Assembly (NCBI GenBank): GCA_030456405.1
Contig: JAKDNQ010000049.1
Span: forward strand, 1-12,224
Direction: 5' to 3'
Source of the DNA: Nitrospira sp.
GTDB lineage: Bacteria > Nitrospirota > Nitrospiria > Nitrospirales > Nitrospiraceae
Length of the DNA: 12,224 bases
Part shown: piece after piece, positions 1-6,660 of the stretch
Layout: every line of letters starts with the position of its first letter
Position numbering within the stretch: position 1 is the stretch's first letter
Made by a program: the position numbers and the translations under genes
The notes under the pieces: generated by a model
The model's input: only the letters and a program-made list of their open reading frames with translations
Databases searched by the model: none
What the model was told of the DNA's origin: nothing

Positions 1-90
1 GCAGGGGGGAATTTGAGAGTTGACGTTGTGATCAGGTCCCGCGCAGTTCAAACATTAAACAAAAAACCGGCCGAGATCGTCTTTCTCGCT

Positions 91-1740
91 TCATTCACTA
101 TCCAGCAGTTGAAAGCCGTCTTCCTTGAGGTCGCGCTTCAAGATTTGCCCATCATCGGGGTGACGCTTTAGAAATTCACGGAGTACATGGCTCGCTTCCT
201 GTTTCTTCCAAGACTTCGCTAGAGCCCGAATGAGAACAAAAGCGCGGTCGTGATCGTCATAAAATTTGAACGCCGCGCGATATTGTCGTATAGCTTCTTC
301 TAGAAGCCCCATGCCTTCACAAAAGCGGCCAAACTGCATGTGGTCAGCGGCAGCCCATGATGGGTCTAATGGGTCTTGAAGAAGGTCTAAACGTATCAGT
401 TCTCGATATTCCGCAACGGCTTCTTCGATGGAACCTGATTCATGAAGCATATACGCAAGAGCACGCTGAGCCTTTAGAGCGACGATGCGGAATTGTGTGG
501 CAACCCGATAGGCAGCAATCGCGCCTTCTCTATCGCCCATTTTTTCGAGCATGCGGCCCAACTCCGTCTGTGCGTATGGGTATTGTGGATCTAACCGCAC
601 GGCTGTTCTAATTTCAGCCAGTCCCGCTTCGATATCGCCTTTATACCGATCAAGCAGATTTCCTAACGATACATGATAGCTGGCATCAGAAGGGTCCAGT
701 TTGATGGCCTTGCGCACCAGCGTGACTGCATAGTCGTACACGCGTTGCTTCTCCTCCTGAGGAAGCACGCGGTTCATACTGACATCGACAGCGATTGCCA
801 TCCCAAGGAAATTGTATGCAAGAGCAAAGTCCGGGTCCTTTTGAATGGCAATCGAGAACTCCTTAGTCGCGCCTGCCCAGTCTTTGCTTCCCTGCAAGGC
901 TATTCCGAGGTGCCAATGTGCCTGCGCGGAGTCCGGCTCAAGGCTGACTGCCGCACGGTAGCTTCCCACCGATTCTTCTTGGCGACCTTCACTGGCCAAG
1001 AGGTCACCCATCAAAGAATGAGCCAATGGATTTTTGGGGTTCAAACGAAGCGCCCGGTCAAGTAGGTTGCGAACGGACTTGTGGACATCGACGAGAGGAT
1101 AGTTATATCTCGATGCCGCAAATAGAGTAAGGCTAGCCTGTGTTGCGAGTTTGTCTGATTCTATGCGAGCGACAAGTGCTTTCCGCTGCTGCGCGATTTC
1201 CTCAATGTTAGTTCTCGATTTAGCCGCCGCCAGCTCGTGAGTCTTGGCCTCCAGCTCTTTGCGTAACTGTAGGGCATCGGACTCAGCACGAAGCAGCTTG
1301 GTTCTCACATCTTCGTTCTTCCTTAACGCGTCGATCTGACGCGCTACCACATCGGTATCAATCTTCGTTTTCACGTCTACGCGAACAACGGTTGTGTCTC
1401 CCTCCAGCATCGTGCGGGTGGCCTGTTCAACCACTTCCACAATGCCTGCTGTGTAGGCCCGAATCTCTTCCTTGGTTAAATCGAAGTTCTTCACTTCGGT
1501 GACGCTCTCGATGTACACCCCTACCTGTTCCAAGGCGAGGCGTTTCGCATCGAGCAACGCCAAGCGTTTGGCATCGGTTCGGGAGTCGTTGTCGCCCATG
1601 CGATATTCGCCAGTGGCGGTAATCGTTCGGACTTCGGCCAAGGCTGGTTCTGCCGCCCAGAACACAAGCGCAACGATTAGTAGTAAGCTTATTTGGAGGA
1701 TGCTGTATGGCGTCTTGAGGGCGTCCTGTGTGGGTGTCAT
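91..1740 (-). CDS. Secreted FlgT/LPP20-like domain plus TPR-repeat protein
   Basis: The protein has 549 aa. Residues 13-35 form a hydrophobic signal peptide with a likely cleavage after PALA (A35), so it is probably periplasmic or outer-membrane associated. There is no lipobox cysteine. Residues ~36-130 resemble the N-terminal domain of FlgT/LPP20-type proteins: a TATGEY strand, then a repeated DAKRLAL helix pattern and a VRVDVKTKI strand. Residues ~138-200 are charged and likely coiled coil. From ~215 to the end lie about eight TPR-like units with typical LNP/LDP ends (for example LRLNPKNPLA, IKLDPSD, VRLDPQYPYA). TPRs bind partner proteins, so a scaffolding role in an envelope complex is inferred; no enzymatic motif is seen. 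The ATG at 1740 is the only start that keeps the full signal peptide, and it lacks a Shine-Dalgarno sequence. It may be a host gene left of the mobile element, or cargo if the element extends past the window. Confidence 0.85.
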   Translation of the reverse strand: MTPTQDALKTPYSILQISLLLIVALVFWAAEPALAEVRTITATGEYRMGDNDSRTDAKRLALLDAKRLALEQVGVYIESVTEVKNFDLTKEEIRAYTAGIVEVVEQATRTMLEGDTTVVRVDVKTKIDTDVVARQIDALRKNEDVRTKLLRAESDALQLRKELEAKTHELAAAKSRTNIEEIAQQRKALVARIESDKLATQASLTLFAASRYNYPLVDVHKSVRNLLDRALRLNPKNPLAHSLMGDLLASEGRQEESVGSYRAAVSLEPDSAQAHWHLGIALQGSKDWAGATKEFSIAIQKDPDFALAYNFLGMAIAVDVSMNRVLPQEEKQRVYDYAVTLVRKAIKLDPSDASYHVSLGNLLDRYKGDIEAGLAEIRTAVRLDPQYPYAQTELGRMLEKMGDREGAIAAYRVATQFRIVALKAQRALAYMLHESGSIEEAVAEYRELIRLDLLQDPLDPSWAAADHMQFGRFCEGMGLLEEAIRQYRAAFKFYDDHDRAFVLIRALAKSWKKQEASHVLREFLKRHPDDGQILKRDLKEDGFQLLDSE

Positions 1741-2072
1741 TCAAGGGAGAGGCTATGACGCGAGTCTCACTCTGTCAAGGAAACGAGTGATATAGGGAAG
1801 GGTCACAATCTGTCACAGAATGTTGCTAGACGTGAAGGACGGACTGTTCATTTAGGATGGAGTTCATGCAATCATCTCTGTTGCAGCAATGATCGGGTTT
1901 CTTCGATGGCTATTAGCGATTCAGCGTTGGACGTGGTTATAGATGCATTGAGCTTCGCCTAAAAAGGACATGCTATCGTTTCCCGTTCAGCCACCGAACG
2001 ACTATAGCGGGCTGGACGGGTGGATGGCAGGTCGCACAAGCCACTGCTCCATGTATGGACTCCCAGAGCAGT
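1741..2072. other. Intergenic gap between TPR gene and mobile-element module
   Basis: These 332 bases hold no open reading frame with a usable start and ribosome binding site; the longest in-frame ATG peptides are under 20 residues. Apart from the candidate TPR promoter at its left edge, I see only a weak five-base dyad near 1984-2000 (CGTTC/GAACG) without a T-run. I looked here for a copy of the tRNA-Glu 3' end, which would mark the left att site, and found none. The left end of the element could still lie here if its core is very short. Confidence 0.5.
1750..1778 (-). promoter_or_regulatory. Candidate sigma-70 promoter of the TPR gene
   Basis: On the minus strand TTGACA (1778-1773) is followed after exactly 17 bases by TAGCCT (1755-1750). 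The -35 is perfect and the -10 is poor (3 of 6). Only nine bases separate the -10 from the ATG at 1740, so the transcript would be leaderless or nearly so. That agrees with the lack of a ribosome binding site. Confidence 0.35.
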
Positions 2073-2408
2073 TCATCGGCGATTCATTGCCTCCTCGACT
2101 TTGACAGCCGCTTGCATGAACGCGGGATAATCGCCGGCCAAGAAAGCGTCGTCGCATCGGCCCAGGGCCGCCATGACAGGTGGCAGGCGTGGGTCGTCCT
2201 TCGTTAAGCCGGAGGTCACCTCCGCTAACTTCCGCCATTCGTACAACCAGTCAACTGGCTGGGGCTGGATCAGGCGGACCTTGCCCCGTGCCTTCACAAG
2301 GAGCAGGAGGCCGTCCTCTTCGGTAAATTCCTTGGCCTGCCCAGGTTCCAAATGGACGGTCCTAGAGCGCAACCGGACTAAGAGGGGCTTTGACGCTTCA
2401 ATTAACAA
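2073..2408 (-). CDS. Small hypothetical element protein (TTG start)
   Basis: The protein has 111 aa and I do not recognise it by name. Its first ~45 residues (LLVRLRSRTVHLEPGQ, then a GKVRLI strand) look like the short beta-rich N-termini of small phage or element proteins. The C-terminal half is helical, with DPRLPPVMAALGRCDDAFLAGD suggesting a helical hairpin. No catalytic motif is seen. The open frame extends upstream to an ATG at 2525, but that part is translated inside the primase C-terminus and its only merit is being open. I chose TTG at 2408-2406 because a perfect AGGAGGTG lies 4-5 bases before it. The start overlaps the last codons of the primase gene by 11 bases, which implies translational coupling. 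It is the last gene of the alpA-primase operon. Confidence 0.7.
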   Translation of the reverse strand: MLIEASKPLLVRLRSRTVHLEPGQAKEFTEEDGLLLLVKARGKVRLIQPQPVDWLYEWRKLAEVTSGLTKDDPRLPPVMAALGRCDDAFLAGDYPAFMQAAVKVEEAMNRR

Positions 2409-4476
2409 GGTCCACCTCCTCGGCCTGGCTCCCCTGAAGGCCGCCAAGACCGCCCGAAGAATACGAAGGCTGCCATACCCCAGGGACCGCATTCTTCGGG
2501 GGTTCTTGGCATTCTTCAGGGCCAAACTGCCAGACCCAGCCTTCTTTCATTCCCCTCTTGACGGCCACAATTCCTAGGATCTTCTGTGCCCGTTGAATTG
2601 TCCGCCAAGCGTGCCCCGCTCCCTTGGCATCCGTTTCGATCTGTTTGGAAGGAACGGGTCCATTAGCCAACAGTTCCCGAAGAAAACCTTTCGCATCCTC
2701 CAAGTCGCTCCGCTCCTCATCATGGGCTTGCGGCTTCATGGCTTCTTCAGCGGTCACCACTACCGCCGAAGATTCCCACACCACCCGAGAAGTCTCGATC
2801 ATTCCGCGAGCGCTTTCGACCTGCGCTGATTCAACCGTGAAGGCCAGCCCGGTTTGATCGTTGCCGAGATTGTTCTTCAGGGGCAGAAAGAGGCGACGAG
2901 CATCGTTCTCTGGATCTTTCGCTACCACGTATGCAGCTCTGGCCGCCGCGACGAAAGCGAGGGACCCCGTGACACGCATCAACGCTTCCGTGTTTGCGTT
3001 CTTGTTGAAATGGCTGACGGCCACGACCGCCGCCCCATACCGCCCAGCCAGTTCAGCCAACGGACTCAGCAGCGCCCGGATTTCGGCGTTCTTATGGCTG
3101 TCCGTGGTTCCCAAGTACGCCGTAATGGGGTCGATGATTACGAGGGCCGCGCCGCCGATCGCTTTCAGCATGCTCTCAAGTTGGTCGATATCGGTTTTTA
3201 GGTTGAAGGCGCGGGGAGTCTCGCTACTGCCGGAAAGAGGGCGGTCCAGCACGGCGTCAAGAATGTAAGCTCTCGACAAATCCGCGCCTGCAGCCTCAAG
3301 CCGTGGTCGGATTGTGTCTGAGGGGTCATCCTCCGCAGACAGGATAATCACGTTCCCGACTTCGCAGCCCTGCCCATCGACAGGCCAGCGACCACCCGTT
3401 GAGACCGTTGCGGCCATACCCACTGTGACTTGGCTTTTCCCTAGACCTGGATTCCCTGCGATGATCGACACTTTCCCTCGTGCGATTCGTCCAGGCCATA
3501 GCCAACGAATCGGCCTTGCCTGAACGTCGGCCACTCGCCGGAATAGGGCACGACCCGCCGCCGTCGAACCCTCAGGCGTAACAGTCGCTTGACTCGTAGC
3601 GTTCTTGACATAGACGCGCACGGCGTCGAGTCCAAGCTGCACATGCACATCATTGAAGTCTTGGCCCTGTCCTCCAGGGAGCGTCACTACGCCGTTGATC
3701 GCGTCTGCTGCTTCGCGTGCCGCCCGTTGCCCGGTGCCGCTCAGATCGTGATCACCACAGACAACAATCGTTGCCGTTGGCAACTGCTGGCGCAGATGCT
3801 CGGCTACAGGTCTCAAGTTGCCAGCGTAGAACGCCACCACTACTGGGAGATCAGCGGCTTCGTGTAGACTCGCGCCGGTGGCGAATCCTTCACACAGTAA
3901 GAGGGGTCCGGCATAGCTCAACGATCCAATGGTGAAGGTGCCGCCTCTCACTTTCCCGCCAGGAAGGAATTGCTTTCCGCCGTGCGCATCGATGAATTGC
4001 AGACTGGCTAGGCTGCCGTCGATGGTCACCGGCACGATCAGCCGGTTCTCGTCATCGACTCGCAAGTCATGAAGCTGAATACCTTTCCGTATCAAATATG
4101 GGTGGTTCACCGGCGCAAGTTTCGTTCTATCCCAGAGTTGTTGTGCTCGCTTCGCGGCTTCCGCATGCCGTAGCCGTTCATCTTGTTCGCGCTGGCGTCG
4201 AGCCTCATCAAAGCGCGTCCGTTGTCGCTCACGTTCCGCTGCTGTCAGCGTTGAGTCGGCCTTGCCGCTCCACGTCTGCTTGACGTTTGTCCGCCAACAT
4301 CCGAACACGCCAGCCGGGGTCTCATCGGGAAAATAGATGTACCATCCGGCATCGTCGGCCCGGTCGCCGTTGCTCGCAAACCGATGCAGCTTGCCGTCCG
4401 CGATGATGGTAGCCGGAGGAGTAAGCCCGGCCCTTTCGATCTCCTGACGAAAGGCGTCAAGTCGCGTGGCGATCAT
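2398..4476 (-). CDS. Toprim/RepA-like AAA primase-helicase of a mobile element
   Basis: The 692-aa protein is a likely replication initiator. Residues 1-120 are an N-terminal region with a charged helix (80-112). Residues ~140-290 are a Toprim domain of the P4-alpha/phage primase kind: the acidic motif CEGFATGASLHEA (E196), the GDHD motif (241-244) and DFNDVHV (273-279). Residues ~315-550 are a RecA-like AAA_25/RepA helicase domain with Walker A GNPGLGKS (341-348), Walker B LVIIDP (445-450) and the SHFNK motif (488-492). Residues ~590-652 look like a winged helix (GPVPSKQIETDAK, RTIQRAQKILGI). A Gly/Ser-rich tail of ~40 residues follows. I see no zinc-finger CxxC at the N-terminus, so it may not be a full primase. 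Its ATG overlaps the alpA-like stop as ATGA (4476-4473), indicating coupled translation. Such proteins replicate plasmids, satellites and integrative elements. Domain assignment is confident; strict primase activity is inferred. Confidence 0.9.
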   Translation of the reverse strand: MIATRLDAFRQEIERAGLTPPATIIADGKLHRFASNGDRADDAGWYIYFPDETPAGVFGCWRTNVKQTWSGKADSTLTAAERERQRTRFDEARRQREQDERLRHAEAAKRAQQLWDRTKLAPVNHPYLIRKGIQLHDLRVDDENRLIVPVTIDGSLASLQFIDAHGGKQFLPGGKVRGGTFTIGSLSYAGPLLLCEGFATGASLHEAADLPVVVAFYAGNLRPVAEHLRQQLPTATIVVCGDHDLSGTGQRAAREAADAINGVVTLPGGQGQDFNDVHVQLGLDAVRVYVKNATSQATVTPEGSTAAGRALFRRVADVQARPIRWLWPGRIARGKVSIIAGNPGLGKSQVTVGMAATVSTGGRWPVDGQGCEVGNVIILSAEDDPSDTIRPRLEAAGADLSRAYILDAVLDRPLSGSSETPRAFNLKTDIDQLESMLKAIGGAALVIIDPITAYLGTTDSHKNAEIRALLSPLAELAGRYGAAVVAVSHFNKNANTEALMRVTGSLAFVAAARAAYVVAKDPENDARRLFLPLKNNLGNDQTGLAFTVESAQVESARGMIETSRVVWESSAVVVTAEEAMKPQAHDEERSDLEDAKGFLRELLANGPVPSKQIETDAKGAGHAWRTIQRAQKILGIVAVKRGMKEGWVWQFGPEECQEPPKNAVPGVWQPSYSSGGLGGLQGSQAEEVDLVN
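2413..2420 (-). promoter_or_regulatory. Shine-Dalgarno setting the TTG start of the small gene
   Basis: AGGAGGTG reads on the minus strand from 2420 to 2413, inside the last codons of the primase-helicase gene. It sits 4-5 bases before TTG 2408-2406 and is near-perfectly complementary to the 16S rRNA tail. It is the main reason for preferring the 111-aa product over the 150-aa open frame. Confidence 0.7.
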
Positions 4477-4670
4477 CGCTCCCGCGCCTCCACGCGATTG
4501 TCGGCCAGGAATCGCTCAAGGTCGGAGAGGGCAAACACGATTCGCCTCCCACACCGATGAAACGGAATGCGCCTCTCCCGCGTCCAGGCACGCAATGTAT
4601 GAACCGATATGCCCAAGAAACAGGCCGACTCCTTAATTCCCGCTTTAACAGCTCCATTATTAACTGTCAT
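4473..4670 (-). CDS. AlpA/excisionase-like helix-turn-helix regulator
   Basis: The 65-aa protein carries a MerR/excisionase-type DNA-binding domain: ESACFLGISVHTLRAWTRER is the helix-turn-helix (residues ~14-33), RRIPFHRCGRRIVFALSDLERFL is the wing and last helix (~33-55). That is the arrangement of AlpA-like and HTH_17 proteins. In prophages and satellites AlpA activates excision or replication genes; here it is first in an operon with the primase-helicase. An open frame continues upstream to 4826, but through the AT-rich control region. The ATG at 4670 is chosen because AAAGGAGG (4684-4677) precedes it by six bases. Its stop overlaps the primase start by four bases. It probably binds the GCAAC repeats just upstream and regulates its own promoter or excision; this last point is inference. 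Confidence 0.82.
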   Translation of the reverse strand: MTVNNGAVKAGIKESACFLGISVHTLRAWTRERRIPFHRCGRRIVFALSDLERFLADNRVEARER

Positions 4671-4697
4671 GTGTTGCCTCCTTTGAATTTTGAGAGA

Positions 4698-4727
4698 TTG
4701 ACTTTCGCACAGAGTTGCATATATATA
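4698..4727 (+). promoter_or_regulatory. Candidate promoter of the cysteine-cluster/integrase operon
   Basis: TTGACT (4698-4703) precedes an AT run offering TATATA at 4722-4727 (18-base spacer) or 4720-4725 (16-base spacer). Predicted start is near 4734, about 80 bases before the ATG at 4818. A GTTGC repeat lies in the spacer. The AT run makes the -10 choice uncertain. Confidence 0.4.
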
Positions 4728-4745
4728 TTTTGTGGCGCAACCATT

Positions 4746-4774
4746 TATATATAGCGCAACATCAAATCTGTCAA
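4746..4774 (-). promoter_or_regulatory. Promoter of the alpA-primase operon
   Basis: On the minus strand TTGACA (4774-4769) is followed after exactly 17 bases by TATATA (4751-4746); TATAAA two bases further on is an alternative -10 with a 19-base spacer. Predicted transcription starts near 4739, giving a leader of about 70 bases before the ATG at 4670. One CGCAAC repeat lies within the spacer, so a bound protein would compete with RNA polymerase. Confidence 0.6.
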
Positions 4775-4817
4775 TGCACAAACACTGGGGGTTGCGAACA
4801 AACTTATGGGAGGCAAG

Positions 4818-5486
4818 ATGACGCAACGTTCGCCTGTAATGTATGACCCTAGAGATGAGGCGGCCTTACGCCGGATCAATTACTTCAAGGGCGATTGGGA
4901 CAGGCTGAATTGGTACGTTCAGCTTATGGCAAAAAGGCTGGATGGCCTGAGTGCGGGCGAGTTGCTCATGCTCCAGGAGGAATTTGCAGCTCTGGAACGT
5001 ACTCTGCGCGGGAACGACAAGTCAGTGAAGCCGAGCCTTGAAGCCATGAAGGGATTCCAGACTTCCGTGAAACGATACGTGGAGTGCCTTGTTGACGACG
5101 ACAAGACCACTCTGGGCCCATTCCTTGTATCTATTGAAGTGTACGTGCCCCTAGCTGCTGCAGAGCGTGGCGAGCGGAACAAGGACTGGATCTCACAGCG
5201 GTTCGGGCCTGTAGACAGAAAAACTTCTACCCTGCCTCGGATTACCTCTCGTGAGACCGTAAAGGGGATGGAGCCCTGTTTGCTGTACCACTTGGCCAAG
5301 CTACTCGAACAGCTCGGGGCATCCATCAAAAGATGCAACCATTGCTTAAGCATCTTCGTGCAATCCCGACGCCATGCGGCCTACTGCGGTCGTCAGTGTC
5401 AAAGTGTGGCCGCGATGCGAGAGGTAAGGAGAAAACGGAAAGAGAGGCAGCCCAAACGTCTCACGACTCGAAAGAAAGGTGTTTAA
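4818..5486 (+). CDS. Hypothetical protein with C-terminal CxxC-CxxxC zinc cluster (CGNR-like)
   Basis: The protein has 222 aa from ATG 4818, chosen over ATG 4806 because GGGAGG (4808-4813) lies four bases before it. Residues 1-165 are mostly helical and match no family I can name. Residues 173-194 form C173-x2-C176-x13-C190-x3-C194, followed by a very basic tail (RRKRKERQPKR, KK). The spacing and the YC..QC context resemble CGNR-type zinc fingers, but the CGNR tetrad itself is absent (CQSV). A nucleic-acid-binding regulator is therefore inferred. The stop is two bases before the integrase ATG, so the two genes are co-transcribed. It sits where phage-like elements usually keep a CI- or Stl-type repressor, but has no helix-turn-helix that I can see. 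The role could be repression, integration accessory or anti-host; none is shown by sequence. Confidence 0.75.
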   Translation: MTQRSPVMYDPRDEAALRRINYFKGDWDRLNWYVQLMAKRLDGLSAGELLMLQEEFAALERTLRGNDKSVKPSLEAMKGFQTSVKRYVECLVDDDKTTLGPFLVSIEVYVPLAAAERGERNKDWISQRFGPVDRKTSTLPRITSRETVKGMEPCLLYHLAKLLEQLGASIKRCNHCLSIFVQSRRHAAYCGRQCQSVAAMREVRRKRKERQPKRLTTRKKGV

Positions 5487-5488
5487 CC

Positions 5489-6577
5489 ATGACTGAAATT
5501 GCCACTCTCTCGACTATTCAGCGCAAAGGTGGGAAGCGAGACGGTCTCTTTCAACGAAATGGTTGGTGGTGGCTGGATTACTACGATGCTGAGGGGAAGC
5601 GGCACCGGCAAAAGGCCGCGCCGGATTTCGACACGGCGAAGAAGATGTACCGCGAGAAAATGACCGGCATTGCGAAGGGAGACTTCCTCGGCATTCGAGA
5701 AGAAGGGATACTCCTGAGAAAGTTTGTCGAGGAAAAGTACTGGCCGACCATCAAGGGCTCGCTCAGCTTTTTTGAGGAACGGCGATCTCGCTCGATCCTG
5801 GATCAGCATATCCTTCCCCGCTTCGGAGACATCAAAGTAGGTAAGATTCGGACGGAAGATATTGACCGATGGCAGTCTGAGCGAATGGCGAAGGTGAGCC
5901 CCGGCACCGTGCGAAAGGAAATGATGCGCCTGAAACACTTGCTGAACTGCGCCGTGAAATGGAAGTACATCAAAGGCTCCCCCGCCAAGGGCTTGCAAAC
6001 AATCACAATGCCTCCAGGACGAGTCCGCTACCTCACGCCAGAGGAAAGGTCTGCGTTGCTCGATCAAGCCCGTCCAGAGCTTCGCCTGTGCATCGAGGTT
6101 GCTTTACAGACCGGCGCACGTCGGGGAGAACTCTGTAGCCTTCGCTGGACTGATATCGATATGCGAACCCGAATGGTGTCCTTCCCTCAAACCAAGAACG
6201 GAGAAACGCGGAACGTTCCTATGACGGATACCTTGCACAGGCTCCTGCACAGTCTCCCGCGCCCTCTCGATCAAACGGCGCTCGTCCTGCCAGCCCTGAG
6301 CGCCGATGCCGTGACGATAGGGTTTGGCCGGTTAGCGAAAGCCCTGAGTTTCTCCAACCTCAAGTTCCACGATCTCCGGCATGATGTCGCCAGCACGTTG
6401 ACGATGGCGGGCGTTCCTCAGCGGAGCGTGATGGAGATTCTTGGGCATAAAGACCCGCGCATGACTCTTCGATACCAACATCTCACGCCTGCTCACCTTC
6501 GCAAGGCGATGACTGCCCTTGAATCCGATAAGCAGGGAACTCCAGCCCAACCCCAGGTATCGGGGCAGGCTGGTTAG
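5489..6577 (+). CDS. int: Tyrosine recombinase (site-specific integrase)
   Basis: The 362-aa enzyme integrates and excises DNA between att sites. All catalytic residues are visible: R211 in TGARRGEL, K236 in TKNGETR, H294 and R297 in HDLRH, H320 in LGHKD, and the nucleophile Y329 in LRYQHL. Residues ~15-60 form an arm-binding-like domain with GWWWLDYYDAEGKR, typical of phage integrases. Residues ~70-165 are the SAM-like core-binding domain, and ~178-340 the catalytic domain. ATG 5489 is preceded by AAGGTG at seven bases. The frame is open further upstream to 5333, but that part overlaps the cysteine-cluster gene. The gene ends 42 bases from the 3' end of tRNA-Glu, the usual placing for an integrase next to its own att site. 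No frameshift or truncation is seen, so it is probably functional. Confidence 0.95.
   Translation: MTEIATLSTIQRKGGKRDGLFQRNGWWWLDYYDAEGKRHRQKAAPDFDTAKKMYREKMTGIAKGDFLGIREEGILLRKFVEEKYWPTIKGSLSFFEERRSRSILDQHILPRFGDIKVGKIRTEDIDRWQSERMAKVSPGTVRKEMMRLKHLLNCAVKWKYIKGSPAKGLQTITMPPGRVRYLTPEERSALLDQARPELRLCIEVALQTGARRGELCSLRWTDIDMRTRMVSFPQTKNGETRNVPMTDTLHRLLHSLPRPLDQTALVLPALSADAVTIGFGRLAKALSFSNLKFHDLRHDVASTLTMAGVPQRSVMEILGHKDPRMTLRYQHLTPAHLRKAMTALESDKQGTPAQPQVSGQAG
6542..6573 (+). terminator. GC-rich hairpin at the end of the integrase gene
   Basis: CCAGCC (6542-6547) pairs with GGCTGG (6568-6573) and CCCC (6551-6554) with GGGG (6562-6565). This gives a ten-pair interrupted stem around a seven-base loop, ending two bases before the stop codon at 6575. 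There is no good T-run after it, so intrinsic termination is uncertain. It may instead be structure related to the element end. Confidence 0.3.
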
Positions 6578-6592
6578 GCACTATTTAGGCAC
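6574..6592. repeat. Direct repeat TTAGGCAC, 11-base period
   Basis: TTAGGCAC occurs at 6574-6581 and again at 6585-6592, one helical turn apart, between the integrase stop and the tRNA-Glu 3' end. Short direct repeats with about this spacing beside an att core are typical integrase arm-binding sites. That role is inference. Confidence 0.45.
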
Positions 6593-6619
6593 CAGGGGTT
6601 TTGAGAACTGCGTAAGTGT

Positions 6620-6660
6620 TGGTGGTCCCAACGGGATTTGAACCCGTGTTTAAGCCTTGA
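6620..6660. other. Probable att site (attR-type) in the 3' half of tRNA-Glu
   Basis: Tyrosine integrases commonly recombine within the 3' half of a tRNA gene, and the complete integrase here points at this one from 42 bases away. The exact core cannot be fixed because no second copy of this sequence is visible in the window. The range spans the 3' half from the anticodon loop to CCA. Confidence 0.5.

Larger units (their letters stand above)
4673..4827. repeat. Cluster of six GCAAC/GTTGC repeats (operator or origin)
   Basis: Within 155 bases the pentamer occurs six times: GTTGC at 4673-4677, 4714-4718 and 4791-4795, and GCAAC at 4737-4741, 4756-4760 and 4823-4827. About 0.3 would be expected by chance on both strands of random sequence. 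Four of the six extend to CGCAAC. The copies at 4714-4718 and 4756-4760 also frame an AT-rich inverted repeat (alternating AT next to GTTGC on the left, TATATATA next to GCGCAAC on the right). The cluster covers both divergent start regions. Operator sites for the AlpA-like or cysteine-cluster protein, or iterons of a replication origin, are both possible. Confidence 0.55.

Noticed and set aside
1828..1840. GCTAGACG shared with the D-arm part of tRNA-Glu, as a possible left att site
   Set aside because: Only eight bases match; several such matches are expected by chance, and it corresponds to the 5' half of the tRNA rather than the 3' half that would be duplicated.
2002..2238. 78-aa minus-strand frame overlapping the small element gene
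   Set aside because: Composition is Gly/Pro/Arg-rich like an out-of-frame reading, and it has no ribosome binding site; the 111-aa frame there has both.
4714..4760. CRISPR-like or plasmid-type long direct repeats
   Set aside because: The repeats are only five to seven bases with irregular spacing and mixed orientation; this fits operators or iterons, not CRISPR.
4671..4826. N-terminal extension of the AlpA-like protein by 52 residues
   Set aside because: It would translate the AT-rich promoter region; AAAGGAGG six bases before ATG 4670 marks the real start.
5333..5488. N-terminal extension of the integrase by 52 residues
   Set aside because: It lies entirely inside the cysteine-cluster gene in another frame, and a good ribosome binding site fits ATG 5489.
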